A stretch of DNA of 29,266 nt from Anaerolineae bacterium (GCA_030612585.1 JAUWNP010000036.1:1-29266); one strand, 5' to 3'; shown: positions 1 to 8,506, counted from the stretch's first letter. A program made the numbers and translations. Notes: generated by a model from the letters alone, not told the origin.

Positions 1-130
1 CCTCAACCAGCGGGACGTCCGTGTCCCTGTGGATGACGGTGAACCGTGGCGGCTGCTGTTTACCTACCATCTGGATACTTCGTCGTCCTCTGCGCAATTC
101 AAATGACGCACTATGGAGCTGAAAAATCAT
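1..130 (-). CDS. Possible partial hypothetical ORF at window edge
   Basis: An open frame starts at ATG 130-128 and runs off the left edge of the window, giving 43 residues. A GGAAG lies about 8 bases before the start. A second in-frame ATG is at 70-68. I recognise no family in it, and its first third overlaps the remnant of a DUF3883 gene in another frame, so it may simply be chance coding in scar DNA. If real, it would sit just downstream of the antitoxin, where a toxin gene would be expected, but nothing seen resembles a PIN or RelE toxin. Confidence 0.22.
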   Translation of the reverse strand, partial: MIFQLHSASFELRRGRRSIQMVGKQQPPRFTVIHRDTDVPLVE

Positions 131-213
131 TTATGACTTCCGGCACATTGTGGGCGTACAGGATCTCGTTGCGGGTGACGGTCACTGTGTCGGCCCTGGC
201 GCGGCGTCCACAT
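111..213 (-). pseudogene. Remnant of a DUF3883 helicase C-terminus
   Basis: Read on the minus strand in the frame offset from the antitoxin, this stretch encodes ADTVTVTRNEIL followed by a short unrelated tail and a TAG at 113-111. The same peptide occurs in the complete helicase gene next door, where the matching DNA is at about 879-928; the two stretches are nearly identical over about 45 bases. It is therefore the leftover of a second DUF3883-type gene, or a local duplication of the resident one. It overlaps the last codons of the antitoxin gene, which shows a deletion or recombination joint. Confidence 0.62.
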
Positions 214-460
214 CGGCAGACACTTCTTCCTCGCCGACAACCGCGTTTTGCTCCGCCATCCGGGTGACCAGCCGGTCAAAGCGGGCTAGCACCTCCTGCT
301 CTTGGAGCGCTTGAAAGCGGAGGAATTCCTCGTAGGGGATGAGGGCTGCCTCTGGCCTGCTGCCGCGCGTCAGGACGTAGGGGATATTTTCCTTGGCCAC
401 CTGGTCAAAGACAGGCCGGAAGCGGCGCTGTAATTCGGTTACGCCAATGATTTTATGCAT
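182..460 (-). CDS. Phd/YefM-family antitoxin, altered C-terminus
   Basis: The 92-residue product starts MHKIIGVTELQRRF, the DNA-binding fold typical of Phd/YefM antitoxins, which bind their own promoter and neutralise a partner toxin. The middle, around residues 50-85, is the usual helical toxin-binding part. The start is supported by an AGAGGAG about 5 bases before the ATG. The last residues (PGPTQ) are encoded by DNA matching the end of the neighbouring helicase gene, so the natural C-terminus was probably replaced when the downstream toxin gene was deleted. No PIN-domain or RelE-like toxin is present in the sequence available, so this looks like an orphan antitoxin. Family call is firm; loss of the toxin is inferred. 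Confidence 0.85.
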   Translation of the reverse strand: MHKIIGVTELQRRFRPVFDQVAKENIPYVLTRGSRPEAALIPYEEFLRFQALQEQEVLARFDRLVTRMAEQNAVVGEEEVSADVDAAPGPTQ

Positions 461-490
461 CGTTCTCCTCTGGTGATGGAATATGTACCC

Positions 491-528
491 TAGTATGTAT
501 TATACTACAGATTAGGTGTTTGTGTAAG
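491..528 (-). promoter_or_regulatory. Antitoxin promoter with palindromic operator
   Basis: On the minus strand a perfect -10 TATAAT (504-499) lies 18 bases after CTTACA (528-523), a four-of-six match to the -35 consensus. The -10 is embedded in a perfect inverted repeat, TAGTAT-N5-ATACTA at 491-507. A palindrome over the -10 is the usual arrangement for Phd/YefM autoregulation. The site is about 35 bases upstream of the antitoxin start. Confidence 0.6.
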
Positions 529-596
529 CCGCGCCGCCTGTTTACGGCGGCGCGGGGACTCTTGTCCAAGATCTCGAAGGGGTTTAGTCGCATTAC

Positions 597-700
597 GTCA
601 TCGCGAGCTGACCAAGCGGAGATTGCCACCGCGAGTACCACCGCGAGTACTCGTGGCGGGGCTCGTGGCGGTGCTTCGTCGCTTCGCTCCTCGCAATGAC
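597..700. repeat. MITE-like palindromic repeat, copy 1
   Basis: This ~104 bp element ends in CTCGCAATGAC and contains the core CCACCGCGAG...CTCGTGGCGG also found in copy 2 at 4361-4462. Its left end is diverged from the expected GTCATTGCGAG. The core palindrome is enlarged here: CCACCGCGAG occurs twice in succession, followed by two matching CTCGTGGCGG arms, so it can fold into a two-tier hairpin. It lies 4 bases from the helicase stop codon. The rest of 461-596 holds only the antitoxin promoter; a 62-codon open frame crossing here is not credible. Confidence 0.75.
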
Positions 701-704
701 GGGT

Positions 705-3700
705 TCATGATGGCGCTTTGCTCTGTGCCAGCAACTCTTTCAGGTCGTAGTTCACGCTGGTGACGCCGAAGTCTGGCTCTTTCTCGAACGGCTTACGGAC
801 GTAGCGCGGCGGGTGGGCCTGGCCGTCTTCCACTTCCACAATCGCCAGGATGTACTGGTTGGGGGAGTTGATACCGGTCAGGATTTCGTTGCGGGTGACG
901 GTGACCGTGTCGGCCCCGGCGCGGCGGCCTTTGACCTCGATGAAGCGGAGGCGGCTGGTGCGCGGGTTTAGGCTCTCGATGTCGTAGCCCAGGTTGTCTT
1001 TGCTCACGTCGCGGGGGTGGTTGTCCAGCGCGGCCTCGGCCTGCATCACGGCTTGCATAGCGATGGCTTCGGTAACGCGTGTGTCTAGCAGTTCCGGCGG
1101 CGTCCGCTCGCCGAGCAAAAGGCCAGCCGGGACGACGATGGCCCCGCCGAAAATGACCGGCGGCGTGGCCGAGATCTGCCGCTCCAGCGCCAGTTCCTCG
1201 GTGCGCCGTTCCAGGCGGGCGGCCAGTTCGTCGGCCCGCTGCTGCGCCCTGGCGGCGTTGAGTCTCACGTTCACCTTGCCCGCCTTCTCCTGCTGGCGCA
1301 GTTCGGCGGCGCGTTTGTCCCAGTAGTTGATCTCCTTGGTCAACCGCTCGTGCACCGCCGCCAGCGTTTTGTCAATCAACTCCTCACGGCGCTTGCGCAC
1401 GCGGTCCAGGTGGCGCGGCACCAGGTTTTCGATGGCATACTCCAGGGCCCTGGTTTCCAGGTGATCGCCGGCCAACCAGTCGGCCTCCAGTACCGGCGCT
1501 AATGTGGCCAGTTGTTCAGGGGTGGCCGGTTCGTAGTCCAGGTAGGGGGCGTAACCGCCTGCCCGGACGTTCCCCTCTTCGTCAATCTCGACAAAGTGTA
1601 CCTCGCGGGAGATGAGGCGTTTGTCACCAGTACTTCGACTGCGCTCAGCACAAGCCTCGGTAGTTCGGGCGTCCTGGATGTTTTGCCCCAGGAAGAACAG
1701 CACCCGTGGGGCCTGACCGGGGTCGGTGGGGTCAACGAGCACTGCCCCGGAGCGCAGCGTCTCGCGGTGCTTGCCCAGCACCAGGTCAATCACGGTATCG
1801 AGCAGGGGGTGGCCGGGGCAGACGAAGTCCGCCTGGGGCAGCCCGACCTGGCCCATCAGTTCCTTGTCGAAGCAAATCCGGTCGTACTTTTCCCACACCG
1901 GCACCGTGGTACCGAGTTCCCTGGCGCGGTTGCGGATGCGGGCGGGCACGTAGCCGATGCGATAGCGTCCCGGCTCTCGCTCGCGGACCGAGCCGCCCAG
2001 GGTCTCGAAGGCCTGCATAAAAAACGACCTGATGTAGTGGGGCTGCAATCGTCGGGCGGCGTAGCGCTCCATCTCCTCACGGATGCGCACGATTTGGGTG
2101 GTGTCCATGCTCTCGGTGACGAGCGAGCGGGTCTCCAGCAGTTCGCGCACTCGCTCGCGGTCAATGGCATTGTCCACCGTCTGTTCCAGTTTGGCCCGGA
2201 CCTCGGGCTGGTCGCCGTAGCGGATCGCCTCGACGAGCAGTCTGCGGAGCGGGGTCTGCTCGAACAGCGCGCCCAGCACGTCAAAGACCTTGCCCTCCAG
2301 CGCTCTGCCCTCGGTCTCCAGTTTTCGCAGGAGGCGAGCGTAGACGTAGCCCTCCCGCGTCTCCCCGGCGACGAGGTTCCACAGGTGGCAGACCTCTGTC
2401 TGGCCGATGCGGTGGATGCGGCCAAAGCGCTGCTCCAACCGGTTGGGGTTCCAGGGCAGGTCGTAGTTGATCATCAGGTGCGCCCGCTGGAGGTTGATGC
2501 CCTCGCCGGCGGCGTCGGTCGCCAGCAGGAAGTAGACGTCGGGGTCGTTGCGGAAGCGGTCTTCTGTCGCCCGGCGCTTTTCCCTTGGTATGCTGCCATG
2601 GATGCTGACCAGAACGTCATCGCGGCCAAAGAGCGTGCTGATGCGCTCCCACAGGTAGGTGAGCGTGTCGCGGTGCTCGGTAAAGATCACCATCTTCCGG
2701 CGCCGCCCGTGCCCGTCAACCATCCGCTCGTCGTCCTGGATGATGGTCGCCAGTTCCTCCCACTTGCGGTCGGTACCGCTCTGCCGCACCCGGTAGGCCA
2801 TTGTCTCCAGATGTTTGAGCGTCTCGATCTCGGCCTTCAACTCGGCGATGGTCAGCGCGGCGGTGGCGTTGTCAATGATCTGTTCCTCGATGGCCTCTAC
2901 TTCTTCAGCCGGGGCGTCGTCCAGGCCGTCGAGGTATTCTTGATCGTACAAACTGGGACCGCGAGCATCTTGCTCGCCTGCCGACAAGATGTCGGCGTTC
3001 CGTGTTTCGGTCAACTGTTTCTCAAGCCGCTGGCGACGCCGCTTCAGGGATTGGTAGATCGCCTCCGGGGAGGAGGCCAGCCGGCGCTGAAGGATGATCA
3101 GGGCAAAGCCGACGGTGCCCTTGCGCTTGTCGTCGGCCAGTTTGTCCGCCCGGTTGAACTCGGTGCGGACATATTCGGTGACCTCGTCGTAAAGGCGGCT
3201 CTCTCCGGGCGAGAGTGGGTAACTGACTGTGTACGCCCTGCGCTCGGGGAATAGCGGGCGACCGTCGAATCGGCGCAGGTCCTCTTTGATCATGCGCCGC
3301 ATGATGTCGGAGATATCCACCTCGTGCACACCTTCGCGGAAGCGCCCGGCGAAGCGGTCTTGATCGAGCAGGGCCAGGAACAACTGGAAGTCTTCTTCCT
3401 TGCCATTGTGAGGGGTGGCTGTTATCAGGAGGAAGTGACGGGTAATGTCCCTGAGCAACTTGCCCAGTTTGTAACGTTTGGTCTCTTCGAGTTCCCCACC
3501 CCAAAAATGGGCCGACATCTTGTGCGCCTCGTCAACCACGACGAGGTCCCAATCGGTGTGGCGCAGTTTTTCTTTCAGGTGCTCGTTACGCGCGATCTGA
3601 TCCAGGCGGATGATGACCCGGTCTTTTTCCAGGAATGGGTTTCCACTGACGGCCGTTTCAAAGGTCTCGCGCGTGAGGATCTCGAAGCGGAGTTGGAATT

Positions 3701-4220
3701 TGAACCAGAGTTCGTCCTGCCATTGGGCCGCCAGGTTCCCCGGCACGCAGATCAGGCAGCGGTGGACGTCCCCCCGGACGATCAGTTCTTTGATGAACAG
3801 GCCAGCCATGATGGTCTTGCCAGCGCCGGGGTCGTCGGCCAGCAAGAAGCGCAGTGGCTGGCGGGGCAACATGTCACCGTAAACACCGATGATCTGGTGT
3901 GGGAGCGGTTCAATCAGTGAGGTATGGACCGCCAATACGGGATCGAACAAATAGGCCAGGTGGATGCGGTACGCTTCTGCCACCAGACGGAAGAGGTCAC
4001 CATCGGCGTTAAAGTGCCAGACGCGCTTGGTTTCCGCGATCTCCAGGTTGGGTTCGTCGTTGCGGAAGAGCAGTTGTGTGCCGGGCTGGCCATCGGCGCG
4101 CTTGTAGAAGAGTTCGACGGCGGTGGAGCCGTGCCACTTGGCGTCCACGACAGAGACGGTTTGGGCCGGGACGATGCCTTTGACTTTGGTGCCTGGTTTG
4201 AGGTCTTCCAGTTTTGCCAT
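705..4220 (-). CDS. SNF2/DEAH-family helicase with DUF3883 C-terminus
   Basis: The product is about 1171 residues. Near residues 129-136 is a Walker A (DDPGAGKT), then DEAH at about 230-233 and TATPHNG at about 267, followed by the second helicase lobe with ATDAAGEGINLQ and QRFGRIHRIGQ, the signature of SNF2/RapA-like superfamily 2 motors. The C-terminus has the DUF3883 pattern RFIEVKGR...VTVTRNEI, a nuclease-like fold. Such proteins are often found in phage-defence and restriction-like loci, acting on DNA. The start at MAKLEDLKPG fits the family and follows a purine-rich AGAGAGAG; an in-frame ATG nine codons upstream (4247) has no ribosome site. Two short repeats are inserted in frame (1631-1655 and 2961-2996). 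No methyltransferase or other partner gene remains in the window, so it is either solitary or part of a dismantled system. Assignment to DISARM DrmD is not supported. Confidence 0.92.
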   Translation of the reverse strand: MAKLEDLKPGTKVKGIVPAQTVSVVDAKWHGSTAVELFYKRADGQPGTQLLFRNDEPNLEIAETKRVWHFNADGDLFRLVAEAYRIHLAYLFDPVLAVHTSLIEPLPHQIIGVYGDMLPRQPLRFLLADDPGAGKTIMAGLFIKELIVRGDVHRCLICVPGNLAAQWQDELWFKFQLRFEILTRETFETAVSGNPFLEKDRVIIRLDQIARNEHLKEKLRHTDWDLVVVDEAHKMSAHFWGGELEETKRYKLGKLLRDITRHFLLITATPHNGKEEDFQLFLALLDQDRFAGRFREGVHEVDISDIMRRMIKEDLRRFDGRPLFPERRAYTVSYPLSPGESRLYDEVTEYVRTEFNRADKLADDKRKGTVGFALIILQRRLASSPEAIYQSLKRRRQRLEKQLTETRNADILSAGEQDARGPSLYDQEYLDGLDDAPAEEVEAIEEQIIDNATAALTIAELKAEIETLKHLETMAYRVRQSGTDRKWEELATIIQDDERMVDGHGRRRKMVIFTEHRDTLTYLWERISTLFGRDDVLVSIHGSIPREKRRATEDRFRNDPDVYFLLATDAAGEGINLQRAHLMINYDLPWNPNRLEQRFGRIHRIGQTEVCHLWNLVAGETREGYVYARLLRKLETEGRALEGKVFDVLGALFEQTPLRRLLVEAIRYGDQPEVRAKLEQTVDNAIDRERVRELLETRSLVTESMDTTQIVRIREEMERYAARRLQPHYIRSFFMQAFETLGGSVREREPGRYRIGYVPARIRNRARELGTTVPVWEKYDRICFDKELMGQVGLPQADFVCPGHPLLDTVIDLVLGKHRETLRSGAVLVDPTDPGQAPRVLFFLGQNIQDARTTEACAERSRSTGDKRLISREVHFVEIDEEGNVRAGGYAPYLDYEPATPEQLATLAPVLEADWLAGDHLETRALEYAIENLVPRHLDRVRKRREELIDKTLAAVHERLTKEINYWDKRAAELRQQEKAGKVNVRLNAARAQQRADELAARLERRTEELALERQISATPPVIFGGAIVVPAGLLLGERTPPELLDTRVTEAIAMQAVMQAEAALDNHPRDVSKDNLGYDIESLNPRTSRLRFIEVKGRRAGADTVTVTRNEILTGINSPNQYILAIVEVEDGQAHPPRYVRKPFEKEPDFGVTSVNYDLKELLAQSKAPS
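1631..1655. repeat. Interspersed repeat inserted in helicase gene
   Basis: The core CTTCGACTGCGCTCAGCACA encodes ACAERSRS on the gene strand, a peptide with no place in helicases and a common by-product of dispersed repeats of this kind. It is inserted without breaking the frame, in the region between the helicase core and the C-terminal domain. Confidence 0.6.
2961..2996. repeat. Twin-hairpin repeat inserted in helicase gene
   Basis: Two perfect 7-bp stem hairpins lie side by side: GCGAGCA-TCT-TGCTCGC at 2961-2977 and GCCGACA-AGA-TGTCGGC at 2980-2996. On the gene strand they encode ADILSAGEQDAR, inserted in frame in a coiled, charged linker between the two helicase lobes, where it would be tolerated. 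Confidence 0.68.
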
Positions 4221-4360
4221 GGCACTCTCTCTGTTCGAGGGGTCCATTTTGCGCTATTATAGTTCATCTGTCCTGCCCTGACAAACAGAAGAGCCGCTGG
4301 GATTTCGAAGCAAATCGCTGCGGTGGGACGCCACGCTACCAAGAAACATAGGCGAGCGGT

Positions 4361-4462
4361 GTCATTGCGAGCGCAGCGAAGCAATCTCCACGTGGGCCAT
4401 GGGGGGATTGCCACCGCGAGTACTCGTGGCGGTGCTTCGTCGCTGGCGCTCCTCGCAATGAC
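4361..4462. repeat. MITE-like palindromic repeat, copy 2
   Basis: This 102 bp element has perfect 11-bp terminal inverted repeats, GTCATTGCGAG and CTCGCAATGAC, and the central palindrome CCACCGCGAGTACTCGTGGCGG. It has no coding capacity. Copy 1 lies at 597-700 in the same orientation, so the pair brackets the helicase gene. The 4248-4562 interval contains nothing else that I can support. Confidence 0.8.
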
Positions 4463-4562
4463 AGGTTGACTGTCTCTTGCACAATGAGTGGCGCATTCGC
4501 GCCACGCGTAGCTCAGAATGACAACCAATCGTCAGGGTTACTTTGGAGGCGCTTTCTTGAGT

Positions 4563-5057
4563 CTACTCCTGCTGCAGTATCCACTGAATCTCTCCGGCAT
4601 AAGCCGCGCTCTGCGGGTCGGCGGTGATGAGTTCGATCTTCTCGGGACCATCCACGCCCAGATTCAACTCCACTGCGCGGGCGATCTGTTCTTGCTGGAA
4701 GATGGGCCCCTGGCTGACGGCTGGCGTGGTGCCGAAATAGCGCAGGATGGCCACACCGACGGCATCAATGGCCACGCGGTCTGTGCCGGCCAGGATGACC
4801 TGGGCGGCGACCCGTTTGCCCCGACCTGGCCCGCCATCCACGAAGGCTTCGACGCCATCCAGTACGATCAGAGCGGGCTGATAGGCGACGTTGATCTCGG
4901 CGATCATGTGTCGCTGATGGGGCGAACTGTGCAGTTCGCTCATGTAGTCGTAGCGCTCTCCCGGCACCGATTTGGCAACCAGCCCGACGGAGTTCTTGAG
5001 AGACAGGGTGAAGTGTCCGCCATAGGGTGTCGTTGTGGGTAGAGCTGGGCGGGGCAT
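4563..5057 (-). pseudogene. 5'-truncated DUF362 gene
   Basis: From about residue 13 the translation reads [17 protein letters not shown] and continues with the DUF362 C-terminal half (VILDG-like [15 protein letters not shown], then a [17 protein letters not shown] stretch) to a natural stop. Whole DUF362 proteins are about 300 residues; here only about 150 remain and the expected N-terminal half is absent. The few residues before the match look like joint sequence. Upstream, after 5057, DNA from an unrelated monooxygenase gene begins at 5111, consistent with a deletion or rearrangement. I consider it a non-functional fragment, though an ATG opens the frame. Confidence 0.75.
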
Positions 5058-5110
5058 CAGCGCTGTTGAAGTTAGGTTGTTGCGGTGGCCTCGGTGGTTG
5101 TACTCGCGGG

Positions 5111-5200
5111 TGGCGCGACACGGTGGCGGAGATGATGGCCGAACCGCGCAGCAGTGTCAAGTACGGCAATGTCTTTCCTGATGAGATGGGGTGGGGGTAG
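5111..5200 (+). pseudogene. YgiN-like monooxygenase 3' fragment, copy A
   Basis: The plus strand encodes [20 protein letters not shown] followed by a short tail and TAG at 5198-5200. This is the C-terminal end of an antibiotic-biosynthesis-monooxygenase (YgiN-like) protein. DNA from 5111 to about 5203 matches 7332-7424 with only two differences. The rest of the gene is missing. It meets the 3' end of the ABC transporter gene tail to tail. Confidence 0.72.
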
Positions 5201-5220
5201 AGTCTCGATTGGAACCTTTT

Positions 5221-7011
5221 CTAGGCAAGCGCCATCAAACGCTGCCGCTGCTCCCGGAGCGCCCTCCACTTGGGCTCGTCCTCGATCCGGGCCTCGTTCA
5301 AGCGGTTGTAGAGCCCAGCGCGGGCCATTAACTCCTCGTGCGTCCCCATCTCGATGACCTGGCTGCCTTCCAGGACGACGATGAGGTCTGCCCCGCGTAT
5401 CGTGGACAGGCGATGCGCGATGACGATGGTCGTCCGGCCTACCATCAGTCGTTCGAGCGCTTGTTGGATCAGTGACTCGGTCTCAGTATCTACCGAGGAG
5501 GTCGCCTCGTCCAGGATCAAGATTGGCGCATCCTTGAGCACCGCGCGAGCAATCGCCATGCGCTGCCTCTGCCCACCGGACAGTTTGACGCCGCGCTCGC
5601 CGATCATTGTGGCGTAGCCATTGGGCAACTGGGTGATGAATTCGTGCGCATTGGCGATCTCAGCCGCCTCGATCATTTCCTCTTCGGTAGCCCCCGGATG
5701 GCCAAACAGGATGTTTTCGCGCGCCGTTCCATGAAAGAGGAATACCTCCTGCAGCACAATGCTGATCTGCTGGCGCAGGCTCTTGAGCGTCAGGTCGCGG
5801 ATGTCGTGTCCGTCCAGCGTGATCGAACCCTCGCACACGTCGTAAAATCGCGGGATGAGGTTGGCCAACGTCGTCTTGCCCACGCCCGTCGGCCCCACCA
5901 GTGCGACGACGGTGCCCGGTGCGACATTGAGATTGATGTGCTCCAGCACTGTGTCCCCCATAGCGTAGCGAAAGCCCACATTGCGCAAGGTAATCGCGCC
6001 CTTGGCCCTGCCAGTCAACTCGATGGCACCAGGCCGTTCAACTACGTCGGGAAGTTCGTTCAAGAGTTCGGCCACGCGCTCCGCACCTGCCAGGGCCTCT
6101 TGAACGCTTTCCCACGCCCCGCTCAGGGCGCGCACGGGCTGGTAGAGCATCTCCAGGTAAAGGAAAAAAGCCACCAGGTCCTCAATGGGCAATACCTGGT
6201 TCAATGCGAGTTGTCCGCCAAAGTAGATGAGTACGATCGTGCCCAAAGATGAGGCGAACTCTACAAACGGGTGGAACGTTGCCATCAAACGCAATGCGTG
6301 GAGCAGTGAATCGCGATACCTGACGATATGGGTAGAGACGCGCGTTGTCTCAACCTCCTCCCTCGTGAAAGTTTTGATTTCACGGATGCCTGAGAGATTG
6401 TCGTTGAGCGTGGCGTTGAGTTCACCTAACTCGGCCTGACGCTTGCGAAACGCTGGCCGTACGTACTTGGGAAAGCCCCGCATAGCCAACGCGATCAAAG
6501 GAATCGGGATCATGCTCAATAGCGCGAGTTGCCAATTCATGCCGATCAGCACCGCGGTAACGCCGATCAGCATAAGCGCATTCACCATCATGTCCGGCAT
6601 CGCGTGCGCGATCAACCGCTCGAGCAAGTCGGAATCATTGACCATACGCGACATCAACTGGCCTGTTTGCTTGTCCTCGTAGAAACGAAGCGATAGACGC
6701 TGCAGATGCTCATAAATACTCACCCGGACATCCGCGACAACGCTCCAGCCTGCCACGTGGGCCATGTAACTTCTGACAAATTGTAGGCCCGCGCGCACTA
6801 CATAGATACCCAGTGCAAGCATGGCCAGCCGAGCGATGAAACCGATTGCCTCTGGTCCCGCAGCCGGATCGGTGATAGTCGCGACCATACTCCTGATAAT
6901 CCACGGGACGACCAACTGCGCGCCTACGAGCAAGAGCATGCTCACCACCGCCAACGCTAGCGGACCAATGTACTTTCGAGCATACTTGAACACAAACTTG
7001 AGAGGCTTCAC
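5221..7011 (-). CDS. MsbA-type ABC exporter, fused TM and ATPase domains
   Basis: The 596-residue protein has a six-helix type-1 exporter membrane domain (about residues 15-300) followed by a nucleotide-binding domain with Walker A GPTGVGKTT (373-381), signature LSGGQ (477-481), Walker B ILILDEA (about 497-503) and H-loop IAHRLS (His 533). All catalytic positions are intact. Half-transporters of this type dimerise and export lipids, peptides or drugs; the substrate cannot be told from sequence. I chose the GTG at 7011 because GGAGG lies 8 bases before it and VKPLKFVFKYARKYIG is the family-like N-terminus; an ATG fifty codons upstream would add an unrelated extension across the promoter. The gene stands alone, bracketed by two copies of a monooxygenase tail. 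Confidence 0.94.
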   Translation of the reverse strand: MKPLKFVFKYARKYIGPLALAVVSMLLLVGAQLVVPWIIRSMVATITDPAAGPEAIGFIARLAMLALGIYVVRAGLQFVRSYMAHVAGWSVVADVRVSIYEHLQRLSLRFYEDKQTGQLMSRMVNDSDLLERLIAHAMPDMMVNALMLIGVTAVLIGMNWQLALLSMIPIPLIALAMRGFPKYVRPAFRKRQAELGELNATLNDNLSGIREIKTFTREEVETTRVSTHIVRYRDSLLHALRLMATFHPFVEFASSLGTIVLIYFGGQLALNQVLPIEDLVAFFLYLEMLYQPVRALSGAWESVQEALAGAERVAELLNELPDVVERPGAIELTGRAKGAITLRNVGFRYAMGDTVLEHINLNVAPGTVVALVGPTGVGKTTLANLIPRFYDVCEGSITLDGHDIRDLTLKSLRQQISIVLQEVFLFHGTARENILFGHPGATEEEMIEAAEIANAHEFITQLPNGYATMIGERGVKLSGGQRQRMAIARAVLKDAPILILDEATSSVDTETESLIQQALERLMVGRTTIVIAHRLSTIRGADLIVVLEGSQVIEMGTHEELMARAGLYNRLNEARIEDEPKWRALREQRQRLMALA

Positions 7012-7123
7012 TGCACTATCCTCCAGTATGATATACCAACCCACCTCGCGCATCCGCTGATGCTCAGGTCTACAGACTTTGGCGAGCGAGTGCACGATGC
7101 GTTCGGAAGTTGGTTCTAGCGAA

Positions 7124-7151
7124 GTTATACCCAAAACAGTGCGCTTGTCAA
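7124..7151 (-). promoter_or_regulatory. Promoter of the ABC exporter
   Basis: On the minus strand a perfect -35 TTGACA (7151-7146) is followed after 16 bases by TATAAC (7129-7124), five of six to the -10 consensus. It lies about 110 bases before the GTG start, implying a leader of about 100 bases. This supports the GTG start, since the longer frame would begin upstream of the promoter. Confidence 0.66.
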
Positions 7152-7211
7152 GCCGTAGCACTGCAGAATCTCCTGACGAGCGACTTTGGGGTTAGTCGAG
7201 GGAAGACAGGT

Positions 7212-7421
7212 GGGATCGCCCGCTTCGACGTGATCCAGCAGTTGGATGACCCCACTCGCTTCGTGCTGGTCGAGGTCTACCGGACGCCGGAGGACCCGGC
7301 GCGGCACAAGGAGATGGCCCACTACTAGACCTGGCGCGACACGGTGGCGGAGATGATGGCCGAGCCGCGCAGCAGTGTCAAGTACGGCAACGTCTTTCCT
7401 GATGAGATGGGGTGGGGGTAG
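7212..7421 (+). pseudogene. YgiN-like monooxygenase, truncated with nonsense codon
   Basis: The plus strand encodes [20 protein letters not shown] through HKEMAHY, then TAG at 7326-7328, then [16 protein letters not shown] to a second TAG at 7419-7421. In YgiN-like antibiotic-biosynthesis monooxygenases this is one uninterrupted stretch, with Gln normally at the stop position (CAG to TAG is a single change). The N-terminal ~35 residues are also missing. The protein family are small ferredoxin-fold enzymes acting on quinones. The gene is therefore dead, and its 3' 93 bp are duplicated at 5111-5203. Confidence 0.82.
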
Positions 7422-7432
7422 AGTGCGACTGG

Positions 7433-8506
7433 TTATCCTGAAGACACCGGCTGCGCTGGGCGAGGCAAAAGATTCAGCAGAGCGGGAATCGAAATGACGA
7501 CCAATATCCAGCCAGCCTCAACCAGCGTCCTTAACGACTCGAACCAGCGTTCGGTTTCCACAGAGTGCCAACCAAACCAGACAGGCCAGTCTTGCCGGGG
7601 AACAATGATCCACTTACCTACGGCCATCGACAACATCGCCAGGAGAACTCCGGCGAGCAGCGCCAGCAGGCGCTTCCTGGAACTGGCGGAACGCAGGTAT
7701 CCCCAGGCCCCCGCAGCCAGGGACAGCAGCGAGACCGTCATATATAGATTCTCATACCGGTACTCATCAAAGTTAATGAACAACCTCATCAAGGAAGCAC
7801 TGTACAGCGTGAATGAAACCAGCGTCCAATCGTGCCTGATGCGCAGATAGACCGGACGCGTGCGACGCCAGGCAGCGAGTGCGAAAACAATCAAGAGTAC
7901 GGTCAACAGCAGGCCCACCCAGAAGATACCTGACCTGATCCCTTGCCACACATAGCGAGAAAATTCGTCACCAACCCTGACGATTCGATAATACAGAATG
8001 AGCGTCCACGGCTCGAATGCATCCAAGACGATGTACAAAAAGAAGGCGGAGAAAAGTATCCCAATAGATGGCAAAGACCAGCGAGGCAGGCCTTTGAAGA
8101 GACCCATGATGGATACAACCAACACGAAAGCCATCAGGGCGATGAATGCAACGCCGATGATGGCGGGCGGCAGGAGCGGCTCCATACTGGAGATCACGGG
8201 GATTAGAAACAACGCCAGTCCAACCAGCAGCGCCGGCCTCGAAACCGGCTCCCATGTAACAGGTCCATTCGTGGGGGAGTTCATGTGTTTGTTCCTCCTT
8301 TCCTGCAGATGTTCGCGCAGCGTCGCGCCAGGCCAGTCACGCAATTCCTGCAGGCACACCGCCGCCAGCGATAGCCAACCCCGCTTGTCTGCCGTCTCGA
8401 CCGCTTCTGCAAAAACTTCCCGCATCTCTGCTGCAAACTCTGCGCGAAATTCCCACGGATAGAGACGTACCAGGATGCCATAAATGCGGATGATGAACCG
8501 AACCAT
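7433..8506 (-). CDS. Multi-pass membrane protein, PadR-operon partner
   Basis: The 357-residue protein has a soluble N-terminal segment of about 75 residues with the pattern LYPWEFRAEFAAEMREVF, which is often found in membrane proteins and permeases encoded next to PadR regulators. After it come about eight hydrophobic segments separated by short charged loops (for example around residues 92-115, 120-140, 145-168, 195-215). No catalytic motif is visible and I do not recognise a transport family. It starts 5 bases after the stop of padR and must be co-transcribed. Such proteins are generally thought to respond to membrane or antimicrobial stress, but nothing in the sequence proves that here. 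Confidence 0.85.
   Translation of the reverse strand: MVRFIIRIYGILVRLYPWEFRAEFAAEMREVFAEAVETADKRGWLSLAAVCLQELRDWPGATLREHLQERRNKHMNSPTNGPVTWEPVSRPALLVGLALFLIPVISSMEPLLPPAIIGVAFIALMAFVLVVSIMGLFKGLPRWSLPSIGILFSAFFLYIVLDAFEPWTLILYYRIVRVGDEFSRYVWQGIRSGIFWVGLLLTVLLIVFALAAWRRTRPVYLRIRHDWTLVSFTLYSASLMRLFINFDEYRYENLYMTVSLLSLAAGAWGYLRSASSRKRLLALLAGVLLAMLSMAVGKWIIVPRQDWPVWFGWHSVETERWFESLRTLVEAGWILVVISIPALLNLLPRPAQPVSSG

Noticed and set aside
453..641. 62-codon minus-strand frame upstream of the antitoxin
   Set aside because: It spans the antitoxin promoter and part of a dispersed repeat; the translation has no coherent protein character.
1512..3254. 580-codon plus-strand open frame opposite the helicase gene
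   Set aside because: It is the antisense of a strongly conserved helicase, has no recognisable domain and reads as low-information GC-rich translation.
705..4220. DISARM DrmD helicase
   Set aside because: The N-terminus and DUF3883 end fit a different SNF2-DUF3883 family, and no drmA, drmB, drmC or methyltransferase gene is nearby.
7012..7161. 50-residue N-terminal extension of the ABC exporter
   Set aside because: It runs across the promoter and the GGAGG-GTG start signals, and has no exporter similarity.
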